Source of the DNA: Thermoclostridium stercorarium subsp. stercorarium DSM 8532 | GTDB lineage: Bacteria; Bacillota; Clostridia; DSM-8532 | DNA: 64,000 nt | Direction of reading: 5' to 3' | NCBI RefSeq assembly: GCF_000331995.1 | Contig: NC_020134.1 | Span: 1,773,465-1,837,464, forward strand | Shown: one piece after another, positions 47,212 to 56,312 of the stretch | How positions within the stretch are numbered: position 1 is the first letter of the stretch | Layout of the letters: the number at the start of each line of letters is the position of its first letter | The notes under the pieces: generated by a model | Database searches by the model: none | Told to the model about the DNA's origin: nothing | The model's input: the letters and a program-made list of their open reading frames with translations, nothing else | Translations under genes and position numbers: made by a program

Positions 47212-47940
47212 CTATTCCGCCAGTTTCACACAGCCAAACCCCTGGCTGTTTTTGCCGCCCAGTCCCGCGTCCACAGCCATCTGGAGAAGTTCGCGAGGCC
47301 CTTCAACACTCAGCCTGCATGTATACCCCTTTACAATGTAGCCCTTGTATTTTACTATATGCAGCCTTGGCTGGGTTATCGGACTGAACCATACCTTTTC
47401 TTCAGGCGGTTGCATTCCTGTGTACGCCCTGTATTTTTTCCGAAGATTTTCTTCAACGATCCTGTTAAAATCTTCTTCACCGGGCTGAAAAAAGCATGTA
47501 TACTTTCTCTGATCGGGCCTTAACAAAGTACTGTATGCCGTTATCGGAGACAGCGTTTTCAGCACTATTTTGTTATCAAGTACGTCCTGCCGGCTTATTT
47601 CAATGCTTTCAATCTCAAGAAGGTTTTTGCCCAGCTTCGCTTCCTTTTTTAAAACCGTGTTCGCAAAAGATTCACAGAAATATTCGTCGGGCGACGATAC
47701 TTCAAGTTTTATCGGGGGTTTGAATGTAATAGTGCCGTTCGCACTGTCTATATTTGACTTTCCCAAAATATTCGAAAAACAGAATAATTTAAACTTCCTT
47801 CCTTCACCATAGCCTTTGCTGTGCAAAAATTCCGCCAGTTCCCTGTCTATCATGTTATAAATAAAGCCCTGCACAATATGGTTGTAATGAACGGGCAAAA
47901 CAATGTCATTTGCCGCATTCAGCCGTATACATATATGCAT
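47212..47940 (-). CDS. cas6: Second CRISPR RNA endonuclease Cas6, isolated
   Basis: 242 residues beginning 'MHICIRLNAANDIVLPVHYN' and ending with the glycine-rich Cas6 loop 'DAGLGGKNSQGFGCVKLAE'. The ATG at 47940 follows GGGGAG at seven bases and gives the usual Cas6 N-terminus; a TTG at 47997 is upstream without support. It is not closely similar to the operon Cas6 at 23499-24215 beyond the RAMP fold. Its only CRISPR-related neighbour is the csx1-type gene downstream. It may process the crRNAs of another array, perhaps one for a type III system elsewhere. Confidence 0.88.
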   Translation of the reverse strand: MHICIRLNAANDIVLPVHYNHIVQGFIYNMIDRELAEFLHSKGYGEGRKFKLFCFSNILGKSNIDSANGTITFKPPIKLEVSSPDEYFCESFANTVLKKEAKLGKNLLEIESIEISRQDVLDNKIVLKTLSPITAYSTLLRPDQRKYTCFFQPGEEDFNRIVEENLRKKYRAYTGMQPPEEKVWFSPITQPRLHIVKYKGYIVKGYTCRLSVEGPRELLQMAVDAGLGGKNSQGFGCVKLAE

Positions 47941-48008
47941 GTGTCTTCTCCCCACGCTCTCATTTACTTTCGGTTGCATCTGCATATTTTCTGGCAAACA
48001 GACAAGAA

Positions 48009-49433
48009 TTACGGTTCAAAATTTTCAAATACATTCATATTAATTTCGTTACTTGCCGTATTGTCATCAACCCATTCTGCTTCCTTCTCTTTTATTTTTC
48101 TAAAAAAACGCACTGCAAACGGAATTGCGGTGAGCATGCTTAACGTATCCGAAATACTTTGCGTAATTTGTATTCCAAACAGCCCCAAAAGGGATGACAG
48201 AATAAAAATTAACGGGATAAAATACAGGCCCTGCCTTGTCAGTGCAAGAAACGTCGCTTCTTTATTCTGTGCAAGGGACTGAAGAAGCATGTTCGTACTT
48301 ACCGTCACAGACATTAACGGAAGAACGGCCGCCTGAACCCTCAGAAGAAATGAGCCAATATTTATTACATCAGGATCATCGGGACGGAAAACCGCCAAAA
48401 TGTTCGGCGCAAAAATAAAGCAAATAACCGCAGCCACACTCATCATTGCGCAGCCGATTAGAAGCGTTACCTTATAAGCAGAGCGTACACGTCTGTAATT
48501 CCGGGCACCGTAATTGTATCCTGCGACAGGCTGAAATCCCTGACCTACGCCGAGCATTATCGCCATTATTATGAATGACACTTTTCCGACAATGGAAAAA
48601 GCTGCAACTGCAGCATCTCCGTAAATTTTCACCCTGTTGTTAAGCAGCGACGAAGAAATGCTTGCCAGACCCTGACGGAAAAAAGACGGCGCGCCTATAC
48701 GGATAATAACGGAATAAACGCCAAATCCCCCGGATATTTTCGCAAGGCTTATTTTCAGAACGCTGTGCCTGCTCTGAACAAATACCAGCAGTAATATCAG
48801 GCTTACAGTCTGACTGAGAATTGTAGCTATCGCAGCTCCCGCTATTCCCATATTGAAAGTAAAAATAAATACCGGATCAAGAAAAATATTCAATATTCCG
48901 CCTGTTGAGATGCCAATCATCGAAAAAGCCGTCTTCCCCTGGCAACGCAGCAAATGATTGAATACAAAAGACGCACACATTATCGGAAAGCCAAGAAGTA
49001 TATAGTTTGCGTAAACTTCCGCATACGGAAGGATTGTTTCGGTAGCTCCGACAAAACTCAGTATCGGTGCCAGAAAAAGTTTGCATAAAACCCCCAGGAC
49101 AATACCGCCCAAAACCGACGCAAAAACCGCCGAAGACGCTACTTTGTCCGCTTCTTCGGTATTACCTTCCCCAAGATATATTGAAATTCTGCTGCCGGCA
49201 CCGCTTCCAATCATAAAACCTACCGCCTGAAGAATTGCGGTAAGGGGAAATACCACTCCGACCGCACCGCTTGCACTTGTTCCCAGCTGAGACACAAAAA
49301 AAGTATCCGCAGTATTGTAAATTGAAGATACCAGCATGCTGACAATGGTCGGCGACGACATCCTCAATATAAGTTTTGTCATCGGAGTTTTCGTCATCAA
49401 ATCATGCTGCTTCTGATTTCTTACCGTATTCAT
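48009..49433 (-). CDS. MATE family efflux transporter
   Basis: 474 residues with about twelve membrane helices in two halves. 'PTIVSMLVSSIYNTADTFFV' and 'GTSASGAVGVVFPLTAILQA' are typical of the first half, and 'FQPVAGYNYGARNYRRVRSA' of the second. It should export cationic compounds or drugs using a Na+ or H+ gradient. It precedes the isolated cas6 by 68 bases on the same strand. The substrate is unknown. Confidence 0.92.
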   Translation of the reverse strand: MNTVRNQKQHDLMTKTPMTKLILRMSSPTIVSMLVSSIYNTADTFFVSQLGTSASGAVGVVFPLTAILQAVGFMIGSGAGSRISIYLGEGNTEEADKVASSAVFASVLGGIVLGVLCKLFLAPILSFVGATETILPYAEVYANYILLGFPIMCASFVFNHLLRCQGKTAFSMIGISTGGILNIFLDPVFIFTFNMGIAGAAIATILSQTVSLILLLVFVQSRHSVLKISLAKISGGFGVYSVIIRIGAPSFFRQGLASISSSLLNNRVKIYGDAAVAAFSIVGKVSFIIMAIMLGVGQGFQPVAGYNYGARNYRRVRSAYKVTLLIGCAMMSVAAVICFIFAPNILAVFRPDDPDVINIGSFLLRVQAAVLPLMSVTVSTNMLLQSLAQNKEATFLALTRQGLYFIPLIFILSSLLGLFGIQITQSISDTLSMLTAIPFAVRFFRKIKEKEAEWVDDNTASNEINMNVFENFEP

Positions 49434-49525
49434 TTTATCCTTTCCAACAAATCCTTTCCAAATGCCGTTTTATCTATATTAAACAACAATCTTACGTATC
49501 GGTCAATACCATAATCTGGATACAG

Positions 49526-50581
49526 TTAGTTTTTATGTATACCACCCTTTTGACACTTGGGCAAAATCACCGTAAAGGTTGTTCCGGCCCCCAGCTTGCT
49601 GTCGACGGTAATTTCCCCCCTGCAGAGCTCCACTATACGCTTCACTATTGAAAGACCAAGGCCGTTACCATGGGTTGATCTGGATTTGTCAGCCTGATAA
49701 AACTTGTCGAAAATGTGTTTTATTGTATATTCATCCATACCCTTTCCGTTGTCACTTATGCGGAAAACTATGTTATCGCCGGTTTCATACAGGGTTATGG
49801 ATATTCTTCCGTTGTCGTCGGTATATTTTACGGCATTGTCTATTAAATTAATCCACAAATGGGACAGCAATTCTTCATCGCTGAAAATTTTAACGTTTGA
49901 AAGGTTCAGGTTCATTTCAAGGTTTTTTTTGCTCCACTGTTTTTCCAGAAGGATTATGCAGTTCCTTATCTGCTCATCCAGATCATACTCGGCCTGATTT
50001 GTAATGAACTGCTGGTTTTCGATTTTTGTCAGCAAAAGCACGTTGGATGACATTTTTGTAAGCCTTTCTGCCTCTGAGATTATAATTTCGGTATACTCTT
50101 TTCTTTTTTCCTCCGAAAGGTTTTCATTCTGAAGTTGTTTCGCAAACCCTCTTATTGAAACTATCGGGGTTTTAAACTCGTGAGAAAAATTATTTATAAA
50201 ATCATTTCTGAACATTTCAATACTGCCCAGTTCTTCAGCCATTTGATTAAAATTCCTGAGCAGTACGGCAATTTCGGAATCGCTGTTAATTTCAGGCACG
50301 CGGACGCTGAAATCCCCCTTTGCTATAATTTTTGTGGCGTCAATTAACTGATGCAGGGGCTTTAAAAATTTTTCGCTGACCATTGCCGACAGTGACGTGC
50401 CTATAATGCTGCTTACAAGAAGTGCAATAAACGGGGAAAGAATAGGCGTAAGGAATGGAAAAGGAAAAAAGTCCAAAGCGTAGAAAAACAGGAAACATAC
50501 CGATGTTAACAGCCCTGAGGATACCATTATAAAAAATATAAAAATTACCATCATAATATTAAGAGATTTTATTCTTTTCAT
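49526..50581 (-). CDS. Sensor histidine kinase
   Basis: 351 residues: two membrane helices (about 10-35 and 42-68), a HAMP segment, the H-box 'FSHEFKTPIVSIRGF' with His134, N-box 'LINLIDNAVKYTDDNGRISI'-like (read as LWINLIDNAVKYTDD), and G-boxes 'FRISDNGKGMDEY' and 'STHGNGLGLSIVKRIVEL'. The two helices are so close that almost no extracellular sensor is present. It overlaps the regulator gene by 23 bases. The signal is unknown. Confidence 0.94.
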   Translation of the reverse strand: MKRIKSLNIMMVIFIFFIMVSSGLLTSVCFLFFYALDFFPFPFLTPILSPFIALLVSSIIGTSLSAMVSEKFLKPLHQLIDATKIIAKGDFSVRVPEINSDSEIAVLLRNFNQMAEELGSIEMFRNDFINNFSHEFKTPIVSIRGFAKQLQNENLSEEKRKEYTEIIISEAERLTKMSSNVLLLTKIENQQFITNQAEYDLDEQIRNCIILLEKQWSKKNLEMNLNLSNVKIFSDEELLSHLWINLIDNAVKYTDDNGRISITLYETGDNIVFRISDNGKGMDEYTIKHIFDKFYQADKSRSTHGNGLGLSIVKRIVELCRGEITVDSKLGAGTTFTVILPKCQKGGIHKN

Positions 50582-51251
50582 TCCTTACCACCGCCTTGTA
50601 TCCAAGCCCCCTTACCGTAACTATCTCAAAATCCGGATTATCCTTGAACCTTTCCCGCAAACGGTTGATATGGACATCCACCGTGCGCTCGTCGGTATCT
50701 GAATTCATATCCCACAGCTCATCCATAAGACTGCGCCGGGTAAAAATCTTGTTCTGGTAAGCCAATAATTTATACAACAGCAAAAATTCCTTATTGGGCA
50801 GCTCCTGAACATTATCCCCGCGTCTTACGGTAAACGAATCATAATCCAAAACAGTTTCACCTATTACAAGTTTCCGCTCATTGACTATCTGCGCCCGCCT
50901 GAGCAATGCCGCAATCCTGAGAAGCATTTCCTCTTCGTCCACGGGTTTTACCATGTAATCGTCGGTTCCGACTATAAATCCTCTCTTTTTATCTTCCTGG
51001 GCCTCTTTTGCGGTTACCATAAGAATTGGGATATTGTTATTGCTCTCCCTTAGCGTTTTTGTAAATTCATAACCGTCCATCCGGGGCAACATAAGGTCAA
51101 GAACAATCAAATCCACATGGTGGCTGTCCATCTTTTCCAGCGCGTCTATTCCGTCGGTTGCAAGAATAACGTCATATCCATTCTGGGTTAATACCGCTTC
51201 CATAAGTTTTCTTGTGTTATAATCATCTTCCACTACCATTATGCTGAACAC
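50559..51251 (-). CDS. OmpR-type response regulator
   Basis: About 230 residues: receiver domain starting 'MFSIMVVEDDYNTRKLMEAV' with the phosphorylated Asp at about residue 52 ('LIVLDLMLPRMDG'), then a winged-helix DNA-binding domain ('RTVDVHINRLRERFKDNPDF'). A GTG at 51251 is preferred: GGAGG lies seven bases before it and it gives the usual N-terminus; the frame is open to 51266. It pairs with the overlapping histidine kinase. Confidence 0.93.
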   Translation of the reverse strand: MFSIMVVEDDYNTRKLMEAVLTQNGYDVILATDGIDALEKMDSHHVDLIVLDLMLPRMDGYEFTKTLRESNNNIPILMVTAKEAQEDKKRGFIVGTDDYMVKPVDEEEMLLRIAALLRRAQIVNERKLVIGETVLDYDSFTVRRGDNVQELPNKEFLLLYKLLAYQNKIFTRRSLMDELWDMNSDTDERTVDVHINRLRERFKDNPDFEIVTVRGLGYKAVVRNEKNKIS

Positions 51252-51457
51252 AGGCGTTCCTCCCATGTGAAATCATTTTTATCCTTGATGAGAATATTTT
51301 ATCAGCAAAATATTAATTGATTATTAACAAATAAAGCGATTTTGTTTAAATTCAGTTTATATTTTCTTTTTATAATATCACCGGCAGGTAATCAGCCACA
51401 ATAATTTATCTGCCGAAACCAAATTCAGAATTCCCGTGTAATTAATTCAGACTTTTG

Positions 51458-51466
51458 TGATATAAT
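51458..51466 (+). promoter_or_regulatory. Extended -10 promoter before the zinc-ribbon membrane protein and plsX
   Basis: TGA-TATAAT at 51458-51466 is an extended -10 element; no good -35 is seen. It lies about 45 bases before the ATG at 51509. Confidence 0.5.
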
Positions 51467-51508
51467 TACACATTAGTGTCCAATATGGCTGACCAGGGAG
51501 AGATGACA

Positions 51509-51919
51509 ATGGGAGCCTTCAGGGAAAAGCTAATAAAGTTCATGTACGGCAGGTACGGGATAGATCACTTGTACTATGCTCTGGCTTTGTTATGCTTTAT
51601 TCTGCTTATCATTAACTCATTTGTGCATTCACCGGTACTTACAATTATAATGTGGTTTGTATTCATAGTGATGATTTCCAGAACATTTTCGAAAAATATA
51701 TATAAGAGACGTCTGGAAAATGAGCGTTTTTTGAATGCGTGGTACCGGGTAAAAAAGGAATGGCTTTTTACAATCCGCAGAATTAAAGAAATCCGTACAC
51801 ACCGGTATCATAGATGCCCTCACTGCAAGGCAATGCTGAGGCTGCCGTATAAGAGGGGAAAACATACCGTGCAGTGTCCCAGGTGCAATAATGAGTTCAA
51901 AATGCGGGTAATCATTTAA
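51509..51919 (+). CDS. Membrane protein with C-terminal zinc ribbon
   Basis: 136 residues: two adjacent membrane helices (about residues 18-55), a basic stretch, and a zinc ribbon made of two CxxC pairs ('CPHCKAML' and 'CPRCNNEF'). The ATG at 51509 follows GGGAG; two earlier ATGs have worse spacing. Similar small proteins occur in many Clostridia, without known function. It precedes plsX by 46 bases and is probably co-transcribed. Confidence 0.78.
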   Translation: MGAFREKLIKFMYGRYGIDHLYYALALLCFILLIINSFVHSPVLTIIMWFVFIVMISRTFSKNIYKRRLENERFLNAWYRVKKEWLFTIRRIKEIRTHRYHRCPHCKAMLRLPYKRGKHTVQCPRCNNEFKMRVII

Positions 51920-51965
51920 ATTCTTATATAGATTCAGAAACTCTTCATAAAAGGAGCTGAGACTG

Positions 51966-52973
51966 TTGAGGATTGTGGTTGACGCAATGGGCGGGGATAA
52001 TGCCCCGAAAGAAATAGTAAAAGGATGCGTGGAAGCAATAAAAGCCCAGGACGGGTTTGAAATAGAGTTACTGGGGGATCCGAGGAAAATTGAGGAATGC
52101 CTTGAAAATGAGACCTTTGACAGAAGCAGGCTTTTTATTACCGAAACATTTGACGAGATAACAAATTCCGACAAACCAACCGAAGCCATTAAAAAGAAAC
52201 AGAATTCCTCACTTATAGTCGGTATGAAAAAGATACAGTCCAAAGCCGCCAATGTATTTATTTCAGCGGGCAGTACCGGAGTATTGCTGGCGGGTTCGCT
52301 GCTGATTGCTGGAAGGATCAAGGGAGTGGTACGGCCCGCGCTGGCACCCGTGGTTCCCTCCATCAGGGGGCAGACGATGATAATAGACGCCGGAATGAAT
52401 ACCCAGATAAAGCCCATTAATTATTTACAGTTTGCCATAATGGGCAGCGAATACATGAAATATGTGTACAATATTGAAAACCCGAAAGTAGGCCTGATTA
52501 ATGTGGGCACAGAGGAAAACAAAGGGAACGAGGTAGTGAAAAGCGCCTATGAGATTTTGAAAAAGGCGGATATAAACTTCGTAGGAAACATTGAAGGAAG
52601 GGACATTCCGGAAGGCAAAGTGGACGTTGTGGTCTGCGACGGCTTTGTCGGCAATACAATGCTTAAGGTTATGGAAGGCACCGGAAGCTATATCATACAG
52701 CAGCTGAAAAAAATGTATTCTTCCAGCATACTGGGGAAAATCAGCTACATGATGATAAGGCACGAACTCAAGAAGCTGATGAAACAGCTTGATCCCGAAG
52801 AAATAGGCGGAACACCGATACTCGGAGTAAACGGTATAATCTATAAATGCCACGGAAATTCAAAGGCAAAAGCGATTAAAAATACAATACTTAAAGCATG
52901 CAGTTCGGCGTGCATGAATTTTATGGAACGCCTGACGGTTACATTTTCACAGATGGAAACCGGTAAAGTTTAA
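51966..52973 (+). CDS. plsX: Phosphate acyltransferase PlsX
   Basis: 335 residues starting 'MRIVVDAMGGDNAPKEIVKG', the PlsX signature, with 'VFISAGSTGVLLAGSLLIAG' and 'ALAPVVPSIRGQTMIIDAGM'. The enzyme turns acyl-ACP and phosphate into acyl-phosphate for phospholipid synthesis. The start is a TTG at 51966, nine bases after AAGGAG. In many Firmicutes plsX sits beside fabD/fabH or rpmF, which are not here. A strong terminator overlaps its end. Confidence 0.95.
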   Translation: MRIVVDAMGGDNAPKEIVKGCVEAIKAQDGFEIELLGDPRKIEECLENETFDRSRLFITETFDEITNSDKPTEAIKKKQNSSLIVGMKKIQSKAANVFISAGSTGVLLAGSLLIAGRIKGVVRPALAPVVPSIRGQTMIIDAGMNTQIKPINYLQFAIMGSEYMKYVYNIENPKVGLINVGTEENKGNEVVKSAYEILKKADINFVGNIEGRDIPEGKVDVVVCDGFVGNTMLKVMEGTGSYIIQQLKKMYSSSILGKISYMMIRHELKKLMKQLDPEEIGGTPILGVNGIIYKCHGNSKAKAIKNTILKACSSACMNFMERLTVTFSQMETGKV

Positions 52974-52992
52974 AACTTTACCGGTTTTTTTA
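52957..52992 (+). terminator. Terminator after plsX
   Basis: AAACCGGTAAAGTTT (52957-52971) pairs with the following complement up to 52987, ending in a T run. The plsX stop codon lies within it. Confidence 0.85.
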
Positions 52993-53014
52993 CAATGTTT
53001 ATCGTTTTTTGTTC

Positions 53015-54709
53015 TTATATTTGCGCTCTCAATTCGTTAAGAAGTTTTTCAATTTTTCCTGCCAGGTCCTTAAGCGCACCGTCCTCAAACGGAGATACAA
53101 GTCCCGCCTCCTTAATCAAATCGGTGAACAAAGCCTCACCACCCTGAGAAGCAAAACGTACATACTTTCTGAAGGCTTCGTTGTAATCTTTCAGCGACTC
53201 AAGCAGGAACTCAAAAGCCACAACCTGGGCAAGGCAATAATCTATATAGTAGAACGGGCTCTCATAAATGTGCATCTGATACTGCCACCGTGTTCCTTTT
53301 TCCAAATACGGTATCCCTTCACTGCTCAGGTAAGGCCGGAATTCAGCCTCCAGCTTTCTCCATGTTTCGTTCCTTTCTTCAGGTGTCATGTCAGGGTTTG
53401 CATAAACAATATGCTGAAAATAGTCCACGATGGTGCCGTAAGGGATAAACGAAAATGCGTCAAAAACGTGCATAAACCTGTATTTTGCCGCATCTTTCCC
53501 GAAAAACTTATCCATATATTTTTCGGCAAAAAATTCCATGCTCATGGAGTGCGTTTCCGCTGTTTCCATTCCTCCGACGTTAAGTTCCACTGCAAATCTG
53601 TTATTCCTTGTCAGGTATGCCGCAAAGGCATGGCCTGCCTCATGTGTAACAACGTCAATATCGGCGGATGTACCGTTGAAGTTTGCCAGGATAAACGGCT
53701 GCTTGTATTTGAAGAAATACGTACAGTACCCTCCACCCCATTTGTTCCTTCGCGATTCTACGTCAAATGCCTCGGTTTCCAGCATCATGTCAAAGAATTT
53801 TCCCGTTTCCTCGCTCATATCGTGGTACATTTCCTGCGCAGCCTTGAAAATTCCGTCCTTGTCAAGAATTGGTTTTGGATCGCCGCCTGGCAGATAAACA
53901 TCATTGTCATACAATTTAAAATCATCTATTCCCATACGCTTTGCATTTTCAAGTTTAAGCCTTGAAACAACAGGCACAATATCCTTCAGAACGTTTTTAC
54001 GGAATTTTTCAACCATCTTTTCGTCAAAACTGATGCGGCCAAGCCTGTAATAAGCCAGCTCAATGAAATTTTTGTAACCCATCTTTTTGGCCATTCTGTC
54101 GCGTACCTTTACCAGCCTGTCATAAAGAGTATCCAGTTCGCCGGAATGCTTCTCAAGGCCCCTGCCCAGTACTTCGTATGCTTCCTTTCTTGTGTTCCTG
54201 TCGTCATCCTTCATATATTTGCGAAGTATTGACAACGGTATTGATTCGCCTCTGAAATCAAACGTCATTTCGGACATTAGTTTGGAATACTCGGTTACAA
54301 GGCGGTTTTCCTCCACCATCTCTTCAATTATTTCAGGGGACATGGATTTGGCTGTGACTTCATAATATTTAAAAAGTACGGGCGACAGTGCCTTTTCAAG
54401 TTCTGCCCTGAACGGGCTTTGAATCATAGCCACTGCATATTGATGAAAGTAATTGTTGAACTTCGGCTCGGTTTCGTTATAATATTCCATTTCCTTTAAA
54501 TAAAATTCATCCACGGTATTTAAAGTATAGCGCATATGGGCAATACTCTTTGCAGTGGTAAACTCCTCCACTGTTTTCAGTATTTTTTCCCGTGCTTTCA
54601 GCACTTCATCAACCGAACCGGCGTTTTTTATCTTCGCCAGATTTTCTTCCAGTTCGTCCTTTACAGCCTCCAAAGATACTCTTTCATACTTCAGTTCAGA
54701 TACCTTCAT
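53015..54709 (-). CDS. pepF: M3 family oligoendopeptidase (PepF type)
   Basis: 564 residues with the zinc motif HEAGH in 'VVTHEAGHAFAAYLTRN' and the downstream Glu ligand in 'GGMETAETHSMSMEFFAEKY'. The helical N-terminal part and length are as expected for oligoendopeptidase F-like enzymes, which cut short peptides in the cytoplasm. GGGGTT precedes the ATG. No signal peptide. Confidence 0.93.
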   Translation of the reverse strand: MKVSELKYERVSLEAVKDELEENLAKIKNAGSVDEVLKAREKILKTVEEFTTAKSIAHMRYTLNTVDEFYLKEMEYYNETEPKFNNYFHQYAVAMIQSPFRAELEKALSPVLFKYYEVTAKSMSPEIIEEMVEENRLVTEYSKLMSEMTFDFRGESIPLSILRKYMKDDDRNTRKEAYEVLGRGLEKHSGELDTLYDRLVKVRDRMAKKMGYKNFIELAYYRLGRISFDEKMVEKFRKNVLKDIVPVVSRLKLENAKRMGIDDFKLYDNDVYLPGGDPKPILDKDGIFKAAQEMYHDMSEETGKFFDMMLETEAFDVESRRNKWGGGYCTYFFKYKQPFILANFNGTSADIDVVTHEAGHAFAAYLTRNNRFAVELNVGGMETAETHSMSMEFFAEKYMDKFFGKDAAKYRFMHVFDAFSFIPYGTIVDYFQHIVYANPDMTPEERNETWRKLEAEFRPYLSSEGIPYLEKGTRWQYQMHIYESPFYYIDYCLAQVVAFEFLLESLKDYNEAFRKYVRFASQGGEALFTDLIKEAGLVSPFEDGALKDLAGKIEKLLNELRAQI

Positions 54710-54812
54710 AATATAACCCCATTTCCGTCATAATTTTTCCATAGAGTCATGCCGTTTACCGGTAAAGTTTGATACCTAATTATAACACACGACCGCGCAA
54801 AAAAACAGGACA

Positions 54813-54837
54813 CCCGTCGGTTTGAAACCCGGACGGG
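54813..54837 (-). terminator. Hairpin after the GH27 gene
   Basis: CCCGTC (54813-54818) and GACGGG (54832-54837) with an inner GGTTT/AAACC pairing; a T run follows about five bases later on the minus strand. Likely ends the gene at 54931. Confidence 0.6.
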
Positions 54838-54930
54838 CGCGGTTTTAACGCTTCTTGCGTCAGCTGCATTATTTAGGAAATTCCGGCAATGCAGGCCGCT
54901 TCATTCAAAAATATATCCGGCAAACATCGA

Positions 54931-56232
54931 TCAGTCGATTTTTGTAAGCTTATAAAGTACAGCTCCGTGAGGGTTTACATTTGCACTCACGTAATCTGAG
55001 ACAACACCCGTATCCTCATGCTTCCAGAGGTTTCTGACCTTATATGTCCCTCTGAGCCCAAGCCTTGAAAGACTTATGGAAGGATTCGTGAACGCGAATG
55101 AAATATTGAAAAACGCCACATATTTGCTTCCGTCAATGCCATTACTTGTCCAGACAATCGTATCACCGGTGCGCATAATCTGCCTTGCACCATAGGAATG
55201 TTTCAGAAGGCCCAGAACCTCATGGTTTGTAAGCAAGTTAAAAGTCCACTCGTCGTTATCGCGCAGTTCCCCTCCTATCATTAACGGGGAGCGGAAAATA
55301 CACCATAACGTCATCATTGTTATTTGCTCGTCTTTCGTCAGGCGGCAGTACCTTGCATTCTGATCATACCCGGGCGTGTTTATGCAAATACGCCCTAAAG
55401 GCAGCATGTCACAGTCAGGCCAGCATCCTTCCCTTACATACGGGCTCCACTGATTGCATTTTTCAAACATCTCATAAATTTGTTCCCAGTTATCCCATAC
55501 ATCTTTCGAAATTCTCCACATATTGGCGTGTTTTGAAAGATGCTCAGCCTCTTCAATTACTGCAGGCCCGGGGGACAGGCTCAAAACCATTGGTCTTCCG
55601 CAGTTATCAATGGCACGGCGGATCATCTCAATCTCACGCTTCGCCGAATACGGGTTTGAGGGACTGAATTCGGTGTTGCATATGTCATCCACCTTGACGA
55701 AATCCACACCCCAGGCGGCATACAGTTCAAAAAGGGAATTATAGTATTCCTGCGCCCCTTCGGCATCCGGGTTCACACCATACATATCGGTATTCCACGG
55801 GCAAATGGAATAACTGTGGGCAATGTCTCTTGCTGTAACATTGGTGCCTTTAATTGGTGTTCCTGCGTGTACCGCCTGTCTCGGAACACCGCGCATGATA
55901 TGTATACCGAATTTAAGACCAAGGCTGTGGATGTAATCGGCAATGGGTTTAAATCCCGCGCCATTTCTGGATGACGGGAAACGGTTTACGGCGGGTATCA
56001 GACGGGAATACTCATCCATTTCAAGGGGATAAAAATGATTGTACTCCGTGGATTTCGCCTTCGGTTCATACCACTGAATATCGCATACGATATACTCCCA
56101 GCCGTATCGTTTCAAATATTTGGCCATGTATTCGGCGTTCCCTATAAGCTGTTCTTCAGTAACCGATGCGCCATAGCAGTCCCAGCTGTTCCATCCCATC
56201 GGCGGCGTTAAGGCAACCTTGTTTTTGTCCAT
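54931..56232 (-). CDS. Alpha-galactosidase, GH27 family
   Basis: 433 residues starting 'KVALTPPMGWNSWDCYGASV', the GH27 signature. The nucleophile Asp is in 'GVDFVKVDDICNTEF' and the acid/base Asp in 'MWRISKDVWDNWEQI'. 'SLSPGPAVIEEAEHLSKHAN' and 'WPDCDMLPLGRI' are further conserved blocks. No signal peptide, so it is cytoplasmic. It is unrelated in family to the GH36 enzyme at 5456-7666; having both widens the range of galactosides used. The gene stands alone. GGAAGGGG precedes the ATG. Confidence 0.93.
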   Translation of the reverse strand: MDKNKVALTPPMGWNSWDCYGASVTEEQLIGNAEYMAKYLKRYGWEYIVCDIQWYEPKAKSTEYNHFYPLEMDEYSRLIPAVNRFPSSRNGAGFKPIADYIHSLGLKFGIHIMRGVPRQAVHAGTPIKGTNVTARDIAHSYSICPWNTDMYGVNPDAEGAQEYYNSLFELYAAWGVDFVKVDDICNTEFSPSNPYSAKREIEMIRRAIDNCGRPMVLSLSPGPAVIEEAEHLSKHANMWRISKDVWDNWEQIYEMFEKCNQWSPYVREGCWPDCDMLPLGRICINTPGYDQNARYCRLTKDEQITMMTLWCIFRSPLMIGGELRDNDEWTFNLLTNHEVLGLLKHSYGARQIMRTGDTIVWTSNGIDGSKYVAFFNISFAFTNPSISLSRLGLRGTYKVRNLWKHEDTGVVSDYVSANVNPHGAVLYKLTKID

Positions 56233-56271
56233 ATAATTCCCCTTCCTTTTTATTTGAAATCAAAAAAGGAA

Positions 56272-56302
56272 GCACGGGAAGCTTTCTGCCGCTTTCCCGT
56301 GC
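56272..56302 (-). terminator. Terminator after the chemoreceptor gene
   Basis: GCACGGGAA (56272-56280) pairs with 56294-56302, with some further pairing inside; on the minus strand TTCC and six T follow. Confidence 0.8.
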
Positions 56303-56312
56303 CAGCCCTCTT

